A program made the translations under genes and the position numbers. A stretch of DNA of 64,000 nucleotides, from the NCBI RefSeq assembly GCF_029223485.1, contig NZ_JARHTP010000024.1, positions 1 to 64,000 of the forward strand, given 5' to 3'. The number at the start of each line of letters is the position of its first letter. The stretch's first letter is position 1. The notes below the pieces were generated by a model. The model was not told where the DNA came from, searched no databases, and saw only the letters and a list, made by a program, of their open reading frames with translations. Origin of the DNA: Streptomyces coacervatus. GTDB lineage: Bacteria; Actinomycetota; Actinomycetes; Streptomycetales; Streptomycetaceae. Shown piece after piece: positions 53,712-61,833 of this stretch.

Positions 53712-54752
53712 TCAGGCGGATTCCCGCAAGACCAAACGCGTAGGAGTGATCACTGAGGTCGGATCACGGTCGTGGCTCTGGGCGTGGCCCGTCTGCTTGA
53801 ACAGCAGACGGGCCATCAGGCGTCCCATGCCTTCGATGTCTTGATGCACCGTCGACAATGGCGGATCCGTGGGCTCGGCGAGGGAGTCGAGGCCGTCGAA
53901 GCCGATGACTGCGACATCCTGGGGCACTCTGAAGCCGCGTTGTTTCAGAACACGCAGCACACCACAGGCCATCAGGTCGGAGGCGACGAACACCGCGTCC
54001 AGGTCACGGCACCGGTCCAACAACAGGTGCATGGCGTCTGCTCCGCCCTGCAGAGTGAAGTCCCCTTCCGCAATCAGTTGGGGCGGGCTGTCGGGGAGAA
54101 CATCTCGGTATCCATCCAAACGGTCGACTGCGGCCGCCTGGTTCAGTGGACCAGTGATCGTCGCGATGCGCTCCCTTCCGAGGGCGACCAGATGGCTGAC
54201 GGCATCGCGGGCCCCTGCGCGATTGTCGGCATCGACGTAGGCGTACCTGGGGCCACCATCGTCCGAGCCGAAGAACGGGCGACCGCCGAAGACAGCGGGC
54301 AGGCCCATCCGGCTGACCATTTCCGGGAGCGGGTCGTCAACGCGCAGCGAGAACAGCAGCGCGCCGTCGACATGCCCGCCGCCCAGGAAGTTGCCGACGC
54401 GTGGATAGTCGTCCGGTTCCTCGATCAGAAGCAGCACCGACTGCGCACCCTGCTGCACGAGTTCCTGGCGGATACCGCGCAGATGGCGGTCGAAAAACGG
54501 GTCGACGAACAGCCTGTTCTGGGGCTCAGTCACAACGACGGCGACCGCGTCGTTGCGGCGGGTGACCAAACTTCGGGCAACCTGATTGGGTACATAGCCG
54601 AGTTCGGTGACCGCCTTGCGAATGCGCTCGGCGGCTGCAGGGCTCACCCGAGGCAAGCCGTTCATCACGCGCGAAACCGTCGATCGCGACACTCCAGCCG
54701 CACGCGCCACGTCCTCAAGTGTGGGGCGCTGTGAGGGCAGGCGGCCGGTCAA
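53712..54752 (-). CDS. LacI-family regulator, NtdR-like by context
   Basis: 346 residues from TTG 54752, whose TTGA overlaps the stop of the dehydrogenase gene. The LacI helix-turn-helix is at 10-35 (TLEDVARAAGVSRSTVSRVM) with the hinge VSPAAAERIRKAVTELGYVP. The periplasmic-binding-like sensor domain follows (DGALLFSLRVDDPLPEMVSR, GDFTLQGGADAMHLLLDRC, VIGFDGLDSLAEPTDPPLST). In B. subtilis the ntdABC genes are controlled by the LacI-type NtdR, which responds to the product. The same pairing here suggests product or sugar control of this operon. It is the last gene of the operon. Confidence 0.85.
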   Translation of the reverse strand: MTGRLPSQRPTLEDVARAAGVSRSTVSRVMNGLPRVSPAAAERIRKAVTELGYVPNQVARSLVTRRNDAVAVVVTEPQNRLFVDPFFDRHLRGIRQELVQQGAQSVLLLIEEPDDYPRVGNFLGGGHVDGALLFSLRVDDPLPEMVSRMGLPAVFGGRPFFGSDDGGPRYAYVDADNRAGARDAVSHLVALGRERIATITGPLNQAAAVDRLDGYRDVLPDSPPQLIAEGDFTLQGGADAMHLLLDRCRDLDAVFVASDLMACGVLRVLKQRGFRVPQDVAVIGFDGLDSLAEPTDPPLSTVHQDIEGMGRLMARLLFKQTGHAQSHDRDPTSVITPTRLVLRESA

Positions 54753-55780
54753 AGGCGTCCTCCGGTACGTAGCAGTTCCTCGAGCACCCGCTGAGCGCGG
54801 TACCCGTCCTCGAAGTCTGCCAGAGTTCCCATCTGGGCGGACGTGGTTACTGCGGCGGTCCAGTCGTGAAGTTGGGCGAGGAAGGTGTCTGCCCAGCCGG
54901 CTACTTCTCCGCTGGGGTCCTCCAAGTAACTGGTCCCGAGGGCCTTGAGCTGTTCCCAGTCCACGCCGGTGCGCAAGTGGAAGACCGGGCCGTCCTGTGA
55001 GTTGTACGAGAAATCGCCAAGGCCTCCGGTCACCGACAGAGTGAGTCCGGCTTCCTCGGGCTTAGAGGACTTCGATGCGGTGAGTGTGAAGGACGGGCCA
55101 TTCGCGAGTCGGCCGCTGACAAAGGTGTGATCGTCCACCTTCACCTGGCGGCTTCCCTTGGTAGCGACCTTGGTCTGTAGTGCGACCTGGCAGTTGGGCA
55201 AGTCCACTGGGCTGCTGAAAAGGAAGTAGAGCAGGTCGATCAGGTGCACGCCGAGGTCACCGAGCGCACCGCTGGTGAATCGTTCCTGTAAACCGTCGCG
55301 CCAGGTAAATTGCTTCCGGGTGAGCGCACTGGTGCGTTTGAAGGCGACGTTGACGTGGAGAATTCGGCCGAGTTCCCCGCTCTCGATGCGAGTTCGGAGT
55401 TCCCTCATCACAGGAAGGTAGCGGTAGTTGAACCCCACAGCGCACACACCGTTTGCCTCCATGGCGCGTGTGCGCATCTCGGCAGCCTGCGTGAGCGAGA
55501 CGGCCATGGGCTTTTCACACAGCACGCTTGTGCCGTGTGCGATTGCTTGGCGCGCATGCTCGGCGTGGGTTCGGTTGGGCGAGGCTACGACGACGCCAGT
55601 GGACGCCGCGTAGAGGTCCTCGGGAGATGCGAACGCCGTGGTTCCGACGAGTCGGGCCAACGTCTGCGCTCTGTCGGGGTCCACGTCGTAGACGCCCGCC
55701 AGGTCTGCCTCTTCGGCGGCCGTGACCGCTTTCGCATGCATCCGGCCAATACCGCCGGCGCCGATGATTCCTACGCGCAT
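54749..55780 (-). CDS. Gfo/Idh/MocA dehydrogenase, NtdC-like
   Basis: 343 residues. Rossmann start GIIGAGGIGRMHAKAV, the family motif SVLCEKPMAVSL with the conserved Lys, and the C-terminal sheet domain with GALGDLGVHLIDLLYFLFSS. B. subtilis NtdC oxidises glucose 6-phosphate at C-3 with NAD, the first step to kanosamine. Here the gene sits directly after NtdB-like (TAATG, one-base overlap) and in the same operon as NtdA-like, which is the reason for the assignment; other inositol or sugar dehydrogenase roles cannot be excluded by sequence alone. Confidence 0.75.
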   Translation of the reverse strand: MRVGIIGAGGIGRMHAKAVTAAEEADLAGVYDVDPDRAQTLARLVGTTAFASPEDLYAASTGVVVASPNRTHAEHARQAIAHGTSVLCEKPMAVSLTQAAEMRTRAMEANGVCAVGFNYRYLPVMRELRTRIESGELGRILHVNVAFKRTSALTRKQFTWRDGLQERFTSGALGDLGVHLIDLLYFLFSSPVDLPNCQVALQTKVATKGSRQVKVDDHTFVSGRLANGPSFTLTASKSSKPEEAGLTLSVTGGLGDFSYNSQDGPVFHLRTGVDWEQLKALGTSYLEDPSGEVAGWADTFLAQLHDWTAAVTTSAQMGTLADFEDGYRAQRVLEELLRTGGRL

Positions 55781-56625
55781 TACTGCAGAACCTCCTGGAG
55801 CTCAAACAAGATGGCATCCGCGTAGCTCTTCGTGGACACGCGAGGGTGGAGGCTCCTGGCTTCCTCAGTGCAGTTGCCGACCAGGACTCCATGGCCGACC
55901 GCGGTCAGCATGTCCAGGTCGTTGCCGCTGTCCCCGAAGGCGAAGGATTTCGCAGGGTCCACGCCGTACCGTCGGCAGATGTAGTCGACCACCTGGCTCT
56001 TGCCACAGTTGCCGGGGAGGAAGTCGACGTCGTAACAGTCGTCGGGATCGCCAGTGAGCGGATTGCAGCGGCTGAGATACACGCCCAGCGAGAATCTGCG
56101 CGCAGTCCGTCTGATCAGGGCGAGATTCTGGGCATCCTGTTCAGGGCCTCTGGTCCGGTAGTAATGACTGATCACCCTGCTCTCAGGGCCGCGGTTCAAC
56201 TGCGGGCGGAGTGGCACCCCCAGGGCGCCCAGTTCCTGGACGGCCCGTGTCGCGTGGCCGCGGATGTATGCGGCGTCGGGGAGGCTGTGCTGCCACTCCG
56301 CTGCCAGACGCGGGCCGGTCTCGTCGACCGCATACAGTTCGGTGCCGAGGGAGCAGGCCATGAAGTGCGGCAGCACCCGAAGAGCATGCGTGTCGGATTT
56401 GCGTAGCACGGAATCCAGGGAACTGCCGGTCACCCATCCGAACAGCAGGCCGTGCCGTCGGCTCGCATGTTCCAGCCAGTCCTCCAGCGCCGCTCGGGAC
56501 GACACCTGGTCTGGTGTGCTGGCATGTGCCAAGTACGTTTCGTCGAAGTCGGAGAAAACCACCGTATGGACGGTGTCGGGCATCGGAAGCGCACGGGTGT
56601 CAGTGGGTTGCGCGGAAGGCGGCAT
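55780..56625 (-). CDS. HAD-IIB phosphatase, NtdB-like
   Basis: 281 residues from ATG 56625, with GAGG six bases upstream; ATG 56583 is a weaker alternative. HAD motifs: nucleophile loop FSDFDETYLA (both Asp present), WVTGSSLDSV, the Lys region NCGKSQVVDYICRRYG and FAFGDSGNDLDML. The C2-type cap resembles that of sucrose-phosphate phosphatase. NtdB of B. subtilis removes the phosphate from kanosamine 6-phosphate. The start overlaps the aminotransferase stop by 26 bp, indicating coupled translation. Length agrees with the Bacillus enzyme as I recall it. Confidence 0.75.
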   Translation of the reverse strand: MPPSAQPTDTRALPMPDTVHTVVFSDFDETYLAHASTPDQVSSRAALEDWLEHASRRHGLLFGWVTGSSLDSVLRKSDTHALRVLPHFMACSLGTELYAVDETGPRLAAEWQHSLPDAAYIRGHATRAVQELGALGVPLRPQLNRGPESRVISHYYRTRGPEQDAQNLALIRRTARRFSLGVYLSRCNPLTGDPDDCYDVDFLPGNCGKSQVVDYICRRYGVDPAKSFAFGDSGNDLDMLTAVGHGVLVGNCTEEARSLHPRVSTKSYADAILFELQEVLQ

Positions 56626-57955
56626 GCAAGGCCTCGATCACTCGATCCTGTTCGGCCAGTGACAGGTTGTTGTGGAGCGGTAGGTGCACGACGGTGGAGT
56701 GGAGCCTTTCCGTCGACGGGAGCGATACGTGCGCGAAGAGCTTCCGGTGCAGTGGCGTCTGCTGATGGTGGGTGAGCACTGGGTAGTAGATGTCCGTCTC
56801 CACCCTGCTGAGCGAGCGCATGTGTGCGCGGACCGCGTCTCTCACTTCGCGTCCGGCGGCCACCTGAAGGCCAAACAGGTGCCAGCTGTGGTCCTGGACG
56901 AAGGCAGGCAGGACTGCAGCGCCGTGTGGTTCCAGGTCCCCCAGGCAGTCGAGGTAACGCTTAGCGAGAAAGGTCCGGCGGTAGGAATTGAGCGTCAAGC
57001 GCGGCATCAACCCCAGGGCGACTTCTGCAGTCGCATTATCGATCCTCGTGTTGAGACCGAAGGTCTCGTCCTTGACGTTCTTCTGCTCGGGATCGAAGCC
57101 GTGATACGCGAGCTTCCGTACTCGCGCGGCGAGTTCGGTGTCGCGCGTAACGACTGCGCCAGCCTTCCCGGTGAGCCCGAAATTCTTGTAGGGGTTGAAG
57201 CTGAGCGCTGCCGCGTCCGAGTGCACCCCGACACCCGTTACGCCGATCGCCTGACAGGCGTCCTCCACCACGGATAGGCCGTGGCGGCGGGCGAGGCCGA
57301 CGAGGGCAGGGATGTCGGCGAATCGGCCGTAAAGATGGACGGGCAGGATCGCTCTCGTCCTTGAGGTGATGACGGCCTGGGTCTGAGCGGGGTCGAGTGT
57401 GTGACGTACCGGATCGACGTCGGCAAGGACGGGTGTAGCCCCGCAGGCCCACACCGCGTTCTCAGTTGCCGCGAAGCTGTTCGCTGGCACGATTACCTCG
57501 TCCCCTTGGCTGACACCGACTGCCCGCAGGGCGGTGATCAGGGCATCGGTACCGCTACCGGTTGCTACGGCGTGCGGCAAGCCGAGGAAGTCGGCCAACG
57601 CGGCCTCGAAGCGGGCCACAGCGGGACCGCTCGTCAGCTGGCCCGTGGCCACGGCGCGGGCGAAACGCTCGATGACTGTACGTTGTTCAGCTGGAGTCAG
57701 CAGTCGTTCCCTGGGCAGAAACGGGACTCCTTCTCCGGCAGCCAGCCGGGGCTCGAGGGTGAAGATGGAGTCGGGATGGGCCGGATCGAGTCGTCCGGCG
57801 TCTTCGGCGAGAACTGCTTCCAGCGCACGGTTGGCGAGACTCGGAGCGCACCGGCGTTGCGAAGTTCGGCGCTGCTGTACGTCAATCACCAGTTGGGCAA
57901 GGCTGGTGCTGTCTCCGGTGATGATCTCGCTCGGAGTGGCAGACACCAGGCTCAC
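56600..57955 (-). CDS. Sugar-phosphate aminotransferase, NtdA-like
   Basis: 451 residues from GTG 57955, whose GTGA overlaps the glycosyltransferase stop. A DegT/DnrJ fold begins at about 100 (ATGSGTDALITALRAVGVSQ, VVEDACQAIGVTG), with Lys257 in SFNPYKNFGLTGKAGA as the PLP lysine. About 95 extra residues precede it (LAQLVIDVQQRRTSQRRCAP, FTLEPRLAAGEGVPFLPRER). A long N-terminal arm is a feature of NtdA, the PLP enzyme that aminates 3-oxo-glucose 6-phosphate in kanosamine synthesis, and is absent from the ordinary sugar aminotransferase at 30.6 kb. With NtdB- and NtdC-like neighbours, this role is the best guess. Confidence 0.8.
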   Translation of the reverse strand: MSLVSATPSEIITGDSTSLAQLVIDVQQRRTSQRRCAPSLANRALEAVLAEDAGRLDPAHPDSIFTLEPRLAAGEGVPFLPRERLLTPAEQRTVIERFARAVATGQLTSGPAVARFEAALADFLGLPHAVATGSGTDALITALRAVGVSQGDEVIVPANSFAATENAVWACGATPVLADVDPVRHTLDPAQTQAVITSRTRAILPVHLYGRFADIPALVGLARRHGLSVVEDACQAIGVTGVGVHSDAAALSFNPYKNFGLTGKAGAVVTRDTELAARVRKLAYHGFDPEQKNVKDETFGLNTRIDNATAEVALGLMPRLTLNSYRRTFLAKRYLDCLGDLEPHGAAVLPAFVQDHSWHLFGLQVAAGREVRDAVRAHMRSLSRVETDIYYPVLTHHQQTPLHRKLFAHVSLPSTERLHSTVVHLPLHNNLSLAEQDRVIEALHAAFRATH

Positions 57956-59097
57956 GCTCCCGTGGCACGGTCGAGGGGGGCGACGCAACCGAAGGTCTTC
58001 TCCACTTGCTTGAGCAGGTGCTGGTCAGGCTGCTTGAAATACAGCAGCTCCCGCCCAGTTCTCAACGTCTGTACTGCCAGCGGCAGATCGCGGTCATTCG
58101 TGGTGTCGATCACGACCAGGTCGTCGGTGGCCCCTCTCTGTGCGATCTCATGTACGGCCTCGGTGACGCGCTCCTCGTCGATGACCAGTACCTCGTACGT
58201 TCGCCCGAGGGGCAGTCGGCCGGCGAGGGCACGGCAGGCGAATTCAAAGCGGAGATACGCCTCGAACCAACTGGGTCCGTCCGCGCGATCGGGGTCGAAA
58301 TAGGGGTCGAGAACCCACTGCAGCCGGACTTCGAGCTCCGGATGCTTGGAGGTGAAATAGGCGAAGTTCTCCCGCCAGTCGGCATGTCGCTGTCGGTTGG
58401 ACTCGGGGTGGAACTGGTGGTAAACGCGGGAGTACCGGTTGAACACAGGGGTCAGGCCCTGCCGGTGTAGACGGTAGCCGAGTTCGACATCCTCGAAGCT
58501 CCACTTTCTCAGGTTCTCGTCAAATCCTCCGACATCGAGCAGGTGCTGTTTCCGGACCGAGGAGTTGCATCCGTACAGGAAGTGCCAGCCGGTGGCAAGG
58601 TTGGGGAGATTCTCCGAGAGGGCTGCTGCGACCTCCCAGCGTTCGTCCGGCTCGCTCACCGGGGGAAATGCGTCCAAGGTGAAGGACCGCTGCAGCAGGT
58701 CGACGTCAACTTTCCCTGGTGCCAGATAATCCCGGAACCCGATGACGAATACGTCGGGATGGGCACGGTGGCAGCGAATGTGTTCTTGCACGAAGAGCGG
58801 GTCGACGAGTTGGTCTCCGTCCACGAAGACAATCAGCTCACCCTTCGCCGCGCGTATGCCCGCATTGCGGGCGGCCGAGCGGCAGGAGTTCTCCGTACGC
58901 GGCAGGTACAGGCGCTGAATGGGATACGTGAGAAGCAGGTAATCGACGGCCTCGCCGGTGCCATCGGTGGAACCGTCGTCGATCAGGACGACTTCAAATT
59001 CGTCCCCCTTTTCGAGCTGCTGATGATTCAACGACACCAAACAAGATGTGACAAGATCCATGGAATTATAGGTAGGGATGACAAGGCTGACTTTCAC
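57952..59097 (-). CDS. Family 2 glycosyltransferase
   Basis: 381 residues from GTG 59097, behind GGAGAG. GT2 start VSLVIPTYNSMDLVTSCL, nucleotide-binding Asp in VVLIDDGSTDGTGEAV, metal-binding Asp pair in IVFVDGDQLVD (about 95-105), and the acceptor-side WSFEDVELGYRLHRQGL (about 220-236). The C-terminal 90 residues are extra and may bind the acceptor. It lies between exporter and aminotransferase genes and so probably links the amino sugar to an acceptor or to a second sugar. The B. subtilis ntd operon itself has no such gene, so the final product should differ from free kanosamine. Confidence 0.85.
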   Translation of the reverse strand: MKVSLVIPTYNSMDLVTSCLVSLNHQQLEKGDEFEVVLIDDGSTDGTGEAVDYLLLTYPIQRLYLPRTENSCRSAARNAGIRAAKGELIVFVDGDQLVDPLFVQEHIRCHRAHPDVFVIGFRDYLAPGKVDVDLLQRSFTLDAFPPVSEPDERWEVAAALSENLPNLATGWHFLYGCNSSVRKQHLLDVGGFDENLRKWSFEDVELGYRLHRQGLTPVFNRYSRVYHQFHPESNRQRHADWRENFAYFTSKHPELEVRLQWVLDPYFDPDRADGPSWFEAYLRFEFACRALAGRLPLGRTYEVLVIDEERVTEAVHEIAQRGATDDLVVIDTTNDRDLPLAVQTLRTGRELLYFKQPDQHLLKQVEKTFGCVAPLDRATGA

Positions 59098-59144
59098 GGA
59101 TCTCTCCGAGGGGGAGCAGAAGGAATGATGCGTGGCTGGATTTT

Positions 59145-60512
59145 TCAGCTGCCGGCGACGGATGAATCCTGCGGCTGCTGAACGATTTTGCAGAATCTGT
59201 CCAGCGCGGATAGGTAGCGCCACCGAACACCGAGCAGTAGAGCCCGCAGATTCTCGTCCACGGCCATGGCGATCATGACTCCGATAATGGCCAGACCGAG
59301 AGGAAGCGAAAGAATGTAAGCCAGTGGAATGAACACGCCCCAGAGCACCAGAATTCCGGTCGCTGCTGGATAAGTGACCTGACCAACGGCGCGCAGCGTG
59401 GCGGCCGTGGTCATGATGAGCGAGGAACCCGGAAGGTAGAGCAGCCCGCACCACAATAGTGTGCGTCCGGCTTCGGCGACCGCCGGGGAGTCAGTGAACC
59501 TGTCCATGATCCAGCGGCTGGAAAGGGCGGCCATCAGCGCCAGTCCGAGTGCTGCTACAACCCCCACCAGGCGGGTTGCGCGGGAGATGTGTCGAATGCG
59601 GTCTGTTTCACCGGCGCCGGCGAGATGCCCGATGGCAATCTGCAGTCCTTGCGACAGTGCCGACGAGAACATTCCGATCATGTTGGTGATGCTCAGCGTG
59701 TACATCCGTGCTGCCAGCTCGTCCGTGCCGACAGCGGCGATGATCCGAGTGGTGGAGATCTGCGCAGCCTGCCAAAAAGCCGGCTCCAACATGGTGGGCA
59801 AGGAGAAGGCGACGAGGAGCGCAGCGTGGTCTCGCCATCGTTGGCCGCTCGGAGGGGGTAGGAAACGAATGCGGATCCGAGCGAACACCAGCCACAAGCT
59901 GAGCAGCAGTCCGGCTGCGGTGGCCAGGGCTGTCGCCAGAGCGACCCCCCGCACACCCCAATGAGGGCCGCTGGGCAGGAAGACCAGCACGTAGATGAGG
60001 GCAACGTTGGCGACGTTGGTGAACATGCCGGCAAACATGCCGACGCGCGTGAACCCGTTCGCCGCCATGACTCCGCCGAACATTGCCACCAACGAATGCA
60101 GAACGCACGCACCACCGACAATCTGCAGGAAATTTTTACCGTACGTGAGCGATTGTCCATCCAGTCCCAGTAGCCGCGAAATATCTCCGGCCCACGTGAA
60201 CAGGGCGCCACTCGCTGCCACGCCCAGCAAGACATGCAGAATCAGGGCCACGGAATAACATTCCTGGACCTTCTTCATTTTCCCTTGGCCGAGCATTCTC
60301 GCATAGACCAGGCCACTCCCCTGCCCCATGAACGAGAACATCATCAGCACAAATGTGGTGACCGTATTGACCGATCCGACGGAAGCGGCCGCCGTATCCG
60401 ATATCCGTCCCAACACCCATACGTCCACCAGCCCCATACAATAAGTGAATGACAGCTGCAGAAAAATGGGCCAGCTGAGGGAAAATACGCCAAGGTTCGC
60501 CTTTGGTGGCAT
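59145..60512 (-). CDS. MATE-family exporter
   Basis: 455 residues from ATG 60512. About twelve membrane helices in two similar halves (VFSLSWPIFLQLSFTYCMGL opens the first, LLVAFSLPTMLEPAFWQAAQ the second). MATE features include SVGSVNTVTTFVLMMFSFMG and GQGSGLVYARMLGQGKMKK. These antiporters use Na+ or H+ to expel cationic compounds; an amino-sugar product would suit. First gene of the tight leftward operon (47 bp to the glycosyltransferase). Probably gives export and self-protection. The AT-rich 90 bp upstream, with CACAT-AGGAA-ATGTG at 60551-60565, are the likely promoter and operator. Confidence 0.85.
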   Translation of the reverse strand: MPPKANLGVFSLSWPIFLQLSFTYCMGLVDVWVLGRISDTAAASVGSVNTVTTFVLMMFSFMGQGSGLVYARMLGQGKMKKVQECYSVALILHVLLGVAASGALFTWAGDISRLLGLDGQSLTYGKNFLQIVGGACVLHSLVAMFGGVMAANGFTRVGMFAGMFTNVANVALIYVLVFLPSGPHWGVRGVALATALATAAGLLLSLWLVFARIRIRFLPPPSGQRWRDHAALLVAFSLPTMLEPAFWQAAQISTTRIIAAVGTDELAARMYTLSITNMIGMFSSALSQGLQIAIGHLAGAGETDRIRHISRATRLVGVVAALGLALMAALSSRWIMDRFTDSPAVAEAGRTLLWCGLLYLPGSSLIMTTAATLRAVGQVTYPAATGILVLWGVFIPLAYILSLPLGLAIIGVMIAMAVDENLRALLLGVRWRYLSALDRFCKIVQQPQDSSVAGS

Positions 60513-60608
60513 TTGGTGATCTCTCTGTTCCCCCGCACCAGAACGGATCCCACATAGGAAATGTGCGAACGACTGAATTAAACGGGATGTTTGATCGCGA
60601 GGAATGGG

Positions 60609-60755
60609 TCCGCTTCCCCGGCCGATGTGCTCGGCGGTCTCGGCCTCGATCAGTTCCTGCAGCATCCGCTCGGCCACAGTGTGGACGAGCTAGATTCCAT
60701 CGGTCGAGCGTAGCGACTCCAGCCGGCGTATCAGGTCAGGTTGAGACAGGGCCAT
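60609..60755 (-). pseudogene. IS256-family transposase fragment
   Basis: From ATG 60755 the frame reads MALSQPDLIRRLESLRSTDG, meets a TAG, and continues LVHTVAERMLQELIEAETAE before losing similarity. This is the N-terminus of an IS256/Mutator-type transposase with a stop and no C-terminal part. No inverted ends are seen. It sits exactly where the operon's dehydrogenase gene was lost. Confidence 0.65.
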
Positions 60756-60909
60756 CGTGCACTCCATCCGCTTGAACTGGCGTTTTAGCAGGGGGAGTTG
60801 CACGATGGCCCGCTCCTTGTTCAGAAAGCGGCCACCCGCGTCAGGTGTGCGCCCCGGACAGACGCCCGTGCATTCCCACACCTTGATCGGCTACACCATC
60901 ACGTGAGAC

Positions 60910-61081
60910 ACCATCGGACTGCGTGGAACTCGCTGAATCTGCACAGCCGTTCCGGATCCCAGTCGTAGACGCCTCACGGGACAGGGTCTGGGCGGTTCGG
61001 CATGGTCGCCATGTAGAAGTCTGCGACGTAGCCGCGCCCCAGGAAGGCGATATGGGTGAGCTGGGACTCGAGTTCGCCCAT
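60910..61081 (-). pseudogene. N-terminal remnant of a Gfo/Idh/MocA dehydrogenase
   Basis: ATG 61081 has a perfect GGAGG site and opens MGELESQLTHIAFLGRGYVA, the Rossmann start of the family (GRGYVADFYMATMPN). After PVP an in-frame TGA intervenes. The same frame then continues GVYDWDPERLCRFSEFHAV, the expected next strand and helix, and stops. The rest of the gene is missing and IS256 debris follows. It lay 54 bp after the HAD gene, so it was a member of the upstream operon. Confidence 0.7.
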
Positions 61082-61134
61082 GGCTACCTCCCGGGTCTGG
61101 TGCGAGCCATGTATGGACGGCGCAGCGTGATCGT

Positions 61135-61782
61135 TCAGTCGGACAGAGCGTCCAGGGAAAAGTCGGTCAGTGAGGTGACCTGCTGGCTTGCTCCCTGGTA
61201 CGCAGCGTCGAAGGCAACCGCGTTGGGAACGGCGATGCAGTCGATTCCAGCATCCGCGGCCGCCCGGACTCCGGTTGGCGAATCTTCGAAAGCGAGTGCC
61301 TCGTTCGGGGACACCCCCAGCGTGTGCAGGGCGAGTAGGTAGGCGTCGGGGGCCGGCTTGGTTCGGGCGACCATGTCTCCGGTCACGACTGCTGTGAAGA
61401 AGGGGCGCACGTGCAGGCGTGACAGATGGGGGTGGACCCACTCGCGGCGGGAGCTTGAGACGACAGCGCACATGACGCCGAGTCGCTCGGCCTGTTCCAG
61501 GAGGTCTGCCACGCCTGGTCTGAGGGGTTCGGCCTGGCTGAGTTCGAGTTTCCTTTGGCGGCGTTTGTCGAGCGCCCGTGGCCCCAGCGGCTGCCCGATC
61601 CTGGCGGCGAGATCAGATGCTGCGAGGTCTTCTCCGTGCGCGTTGCCGGCCATCGTTCGCCACAGGCTGGGGGGGAAGGTCTGCCCCATGGCGTCGTAGG
61701 TCTCCTGCCAGGACCGGAAGGCTGCCCGCTCCGTGTCACAGATCAACCCGTCGAAGTCGAACAGAAGAGCCTTCGGGTTCAC
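61135..61782 (-). CDS. HAD-IA phosphatase, beta-phosphoglucomutase-like
   Basis: 215 residues. HAD motifs: LLFDFDGLICDTE (both Asp), VVSSSRREWV, the Lys in TKPAPDAYLLAL and LAFEDSPTGVRAA. The small helical cap and motif spacing match sugar-phosphate phosphatases and beta-phosphoglucomutases. With a NeuB-type synthase just upstream, removal of phosphate from a sugar-acid phosphate is plausible; a mutase role is the alternative. It ends 54 bp before the broken dehydrogenase gene. Confidence 0.8.
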   Translation of the reverse strand: MNPKALLFDFDGLICDTERAAFRSWQETYDAMGQTFPPSLWRTMAGNAHGEDLAASDLAARIGQPLGPRALDKRRQRKLELSQAEPLRPGVADLLEQAERLGVMCAVVSSSRREWVHPHLSRLHVRPFFTAVVTGDMVARTKPAPDAYLLALHTLGVSPNEALAFEDSPTGVRAAADAGIDCIAVPNAVAFDAAYQGASQQVTSLTDFSLDALSD

Positions 61783-61833
61783 ATGAGCCTCCCTGACGAG
61801 GCAGGCTTGTCAGCACTGCCGCTGTCGTTGCCA

